A stretch of DNA of 64,000 nt, taken from the NCBI RefSeq assembly GCF_964199755.1, contig NC_133899.1:24345446-24409445 (forward strand), written 5' to 3'. Positions 61,301 through 64,000 of the stretch are shown piece after piece. The position numbers and the translations under genes were made by a program. The notes beneath the pieces were generated by a model that did not search any database, was not told where the DNA came from, and saw only the letters and a program-made list of their open reading frames with translations. The stretch is from Larus michahellis (lineage: Eukaryota; Chordata; Aves; Charadriiformes; Laridae). Each line of letters opens with the position of its first letter. The stretch's first letter is position 1.

Positions 61301-64000
61301 TTCTGATGGATTGGTTAGCTTTTTCATGCAATTTCTGTTGGGTGTGATCACACAGTTTAAAGGCATTCACAAAAAAGGAGTAGCTGGGGTATACATACAA
61401 ATTACTGTACACGTGTATACTATACAGTTTTTATTTTCACATAATTTCTGTTGTTCAGAGGATTTAGGCGATTATCATAATGCAAATCGCTCATGTTCTT
61501 GTCCCATCACATCATTAATTACAGTGCTTGTATTCTTTTATTCTTTCAATTTTCAGGAAAAAAAAAAAGACCTTTTTGTGTAAAAACAAAGAAATCCTTT
61601 GTTGCAGTCTAGATCTCTTAAACTGTTTTCCTCTGAAGGTGGTAAAATGTGTATGACTAATTAAAATAAAGAGCCTTTCATCAGCTCGTAATCCCTGCCA
61701 TTGAAATTTATTTAGAAATTCTTGTATAAATAAACCATGCAAGTGTATAACCGGCCAAATATATCGGTATCTTTCAGTTCGAGGCACTGCCAACTGCAGA
61801 TTATATGGCGTAAGACTTAAGGCAGTAAAGAAATCAAGGCAAATGCTTTCCTAGGGATCCAGACTGTAGGGGTAAAGATAAGTAACGCTTCATATTATAG
61901 ATTTGGAATTCTGCATCGGGGAGGGGGGGAAGTTAAATTGCAACATGATTTAAATATCCGTGTATTTGGTTTTCCTGTAAGCCAAAAATAACTGAAATGT
62001 AGTTTAAGCTTTCTAAAATCATCTGAATATCCAAGACGTGAATGGATTTATTGAAAGTGGATAGGAGGGAGTGAAGTTGGGTGCTAAAATGGCAGTTTTA
62101 ATGGTAATTAGTGTAATAGCTTGCATCAAGTTCTCTGGATGAATAGTAGAGAAATCTTCAAAGAACAGCCCCTGTCCAAGATGAAACTGAGGAATTGTAT
62201 TTATCGAGGCGGGCCTTTACTCCTTCCCTCTTGTGTTGCAGTCGCCTCGTTTCCCCACCCAACCCAGAGTATTCGGCGTAATTACCGTTAACATATTGCT
62301 CGTCTTAACTGAAATGCCTCTTGCTTTTGGAGCTGGTGACTTTTAGCATCAGTAGGTCGTCATCATTGTCATGACCAGAGTTAAGACTTTCACCCGGACT
62401 GAAATCCGGCATTACACGCTTAAAATATCATAGCCACCGTTGTTGAGTTTTGAAGGCACAGATGTTAATGGGGGCTGGTTTCTCCCACTTTAGCAAGTGT
62501 CAGTGTGATCACAAATTTGATTTTTTTTTTTTTGTTCTGAAAGCGTTCAGTTTTCTTTAAACCAGACTGCGCCTCTGATGGAAGGAAATGTCATTTCCTC
62601 GCTTCCTCTACCAGCCGGTTTTCTCTTGAGGTTTCCTGGTAGCACAGTGATCAGACCTGAAATAAAACAAAGCTTGGAGTTCAGGGTGCTGTGGCTGCAC
62701 ACGTAGCATGCAACAGTTTAAAGGAGGAGGGGGGGGAAGGCAACTCCTGGGTTCCCCTAAAATCCCACAGAGCTTTGGAAAACAGAATTGCCTCACTCAG
62801 GTTTTAAATCTGTATTCTGAACACATAATAATCTGACTTTGGATCTGAAAGTGATTTATATTTCCATATAAATGCCCTTTCCAGACCCAGAGCCAGATAT
62901 ATCAGTTTATCCCCAAGCTAAACTATCCTGCAAAGATTTGGCAATAAAATTTTTCTTACTTGAAACCTGCCAATTTTTCCTGGCTGAGCCTTTGTGGAAA
63001 AGGCGCTGCCCATCTTACGTTTGAGAGCTGCTGTTGAGTGCTACAGTCTGCTCTTGTAAAGAACCGCTATGGGAAAGTTTCTCTTTCAGGCAAAAAGAGC
63101 CTGGAAGTGTTTATTTTAATGCTTTAAGTTTAGAATTTTAGAAATCTGTAGGTGGAAATTCCCACATGAAAAACTTAAAGCCCTTCAAAACTGAAAAAAG
63201 AGGCGTCTTGTATTCATTTGGTTTGGAGTACAAAATAGTATTCATATGATTATTATGATTTTTCTTTTAAATCTTTTTATGGATTCAATGAATGGAGCCT
63301 CATCAGAATGCTTAGTCAAGAATTAAGGAATTGCTTACAGATTTTCCCAGTAAGGAGTAACATCTGACGTAGTCATGTCGTCGCTTGAGCAACAATGGGA
63401 TCCTTTATGTACGCTCACATATTATGTGCATTTCATTTCTTCCTACAGACAGCGCTTTGTTTGTGAGGGCAGCCTGACTGGATCCGCGTGTATTAGCTGT
63501 ACTGAAAAATGCGGATATGTGGCAGGTGTAAAATGTAGGGGAATCCAGCAAAGGTTAAGGCAAGTGCATGAGAGACGGCTGTATGTGGTGTGAGCTAACA
63601 TTGCTGTGGTTAACTTTAATTTCAAGAAAATAAAATACTCATGTTTCACGCTTCACTGATGGGATGTAGACTCCAAAATTAGTTTAAATTTTCATAGACG
63701 ATTGAATTTTCTAGGCCATTTGTAGTGACTGTTAACTTCTGCAGTTTAAAGCCGCTCAGATCTTTTGTTCTTCTGATATGTGTGAGTTCATTTTCATTAA
63801 ATAACCACACCATTCGAACACCCCAGCATCTCTATTCATCTGATGGATGATCAGCATCCAAAATATTAGAAATTCAGCTTGTAACAATTGGCTCCTGTCT
63901 GGAGTAGCTATTTTAGCAGTGCAAAACTGCTAAAACAACTATAGGGTTGCCTGTGGGATTCCCAGTCACTGGAACGCTCCGGTAGCCAGGGGAAGACCAT

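Larger units (their letters stand above)
52233..64000 (+). other. DDHD1: DDHD1 intron 1 (continues past window)
   Basis: No exon matching the next DDHD1 segment (beginning ADKIPVMRG in the family) is visible up to 64,000, so the intron is at least 11.8 kb. The first kilobase is GC-rich with tandem repeats. From about 54 kb it becomes AT-rich, with homopolymer runs, a purine-rich block at 57,660-58,300 and no recognisable mobile element. T/A-rich open frames within it have no supported coding function. Confidence 0.85.

Noticed and set aside
61408..61417. TACACGTGTA palindrome with an E-box in intron 1
   Set aside because: A 10-bp palindrome is expected by chance many times in 64 kb and nothing else supports a functional site.
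63430..63480. Possible DDHD1 exon 2 after a TTCTTCCTACAG acceptor-like site near 63,449
   Set aside because: The translation after the acceptor does not resemble the next DDHD1 segment in any frame, so it is probably a chance acceptor.

Overview
The window is vertebrate genomic DNA, almost certainly from a bird. It carries many CR1 LINE tails with the avian-type 3' end, one long CR1 element with endonuclease and reverse transcriptase, a short retroviral-type solo LTR, and no SINEs that I can recognise. I cannot name the species. Nothing in it is prokaryotic, and there is no operon structure, CRISPR array, rRNA or convincing tRNA.

Region by region: about 1-48,250 is a gene desert with no supported protein-coding exon. 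It contains ten CR1 pieces, short tandem repeats, homopolymer runs, and several AT-rich, low-repeat stretches that look like conserved noncoding (enhancer-like) DNA, near 0.6-1.1, 2.0-2.4, 14.0-15.6, 20.1-20.7, 39.4-39.8 and 44.6-46.2 kb. The most complete mobile element is a + strand CR1 at about 31.88-34.78 kb. Its second open reading frame is broken by only two single-base frameshifts. About 48.29-51.29 kb is a 3-kb CA/GT-type minisatellite interrupted by a 509-bp solo LTR at 49,912-50,420. The minisatellite runs directly into a CpG island.

The one real gene is DDHD1 (phosphatidic-acid-preferring phospholipase A1) on the + strand. Its first coding exon, 51,539-52,232, lies in the CpG island and ends at a clean GTGAGT donor after one base of the next codon. 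The rest of the window, 52,233-64,000, is its first intron; I found no second exon. In mammals the 5' end of DDHD1 faces a large gene desert that ends at BMP4. If avian synteny is the same, as I recall but cannot check here, the first 48 kb belong to the BMP4-DDHD1 intergenic regulatory landscape.

The items most worth a second look are the promoter-abutting minisatellite with its nested LTR, the weaker tandem repeats on the other side of exon 1, the compact GC-rich DDHD1 exon 1, the near-intact CR1, and a composite hairpin containing a 20-bp perfect palindrome at 44.6 kb. I found no undescribed multi-gene system.
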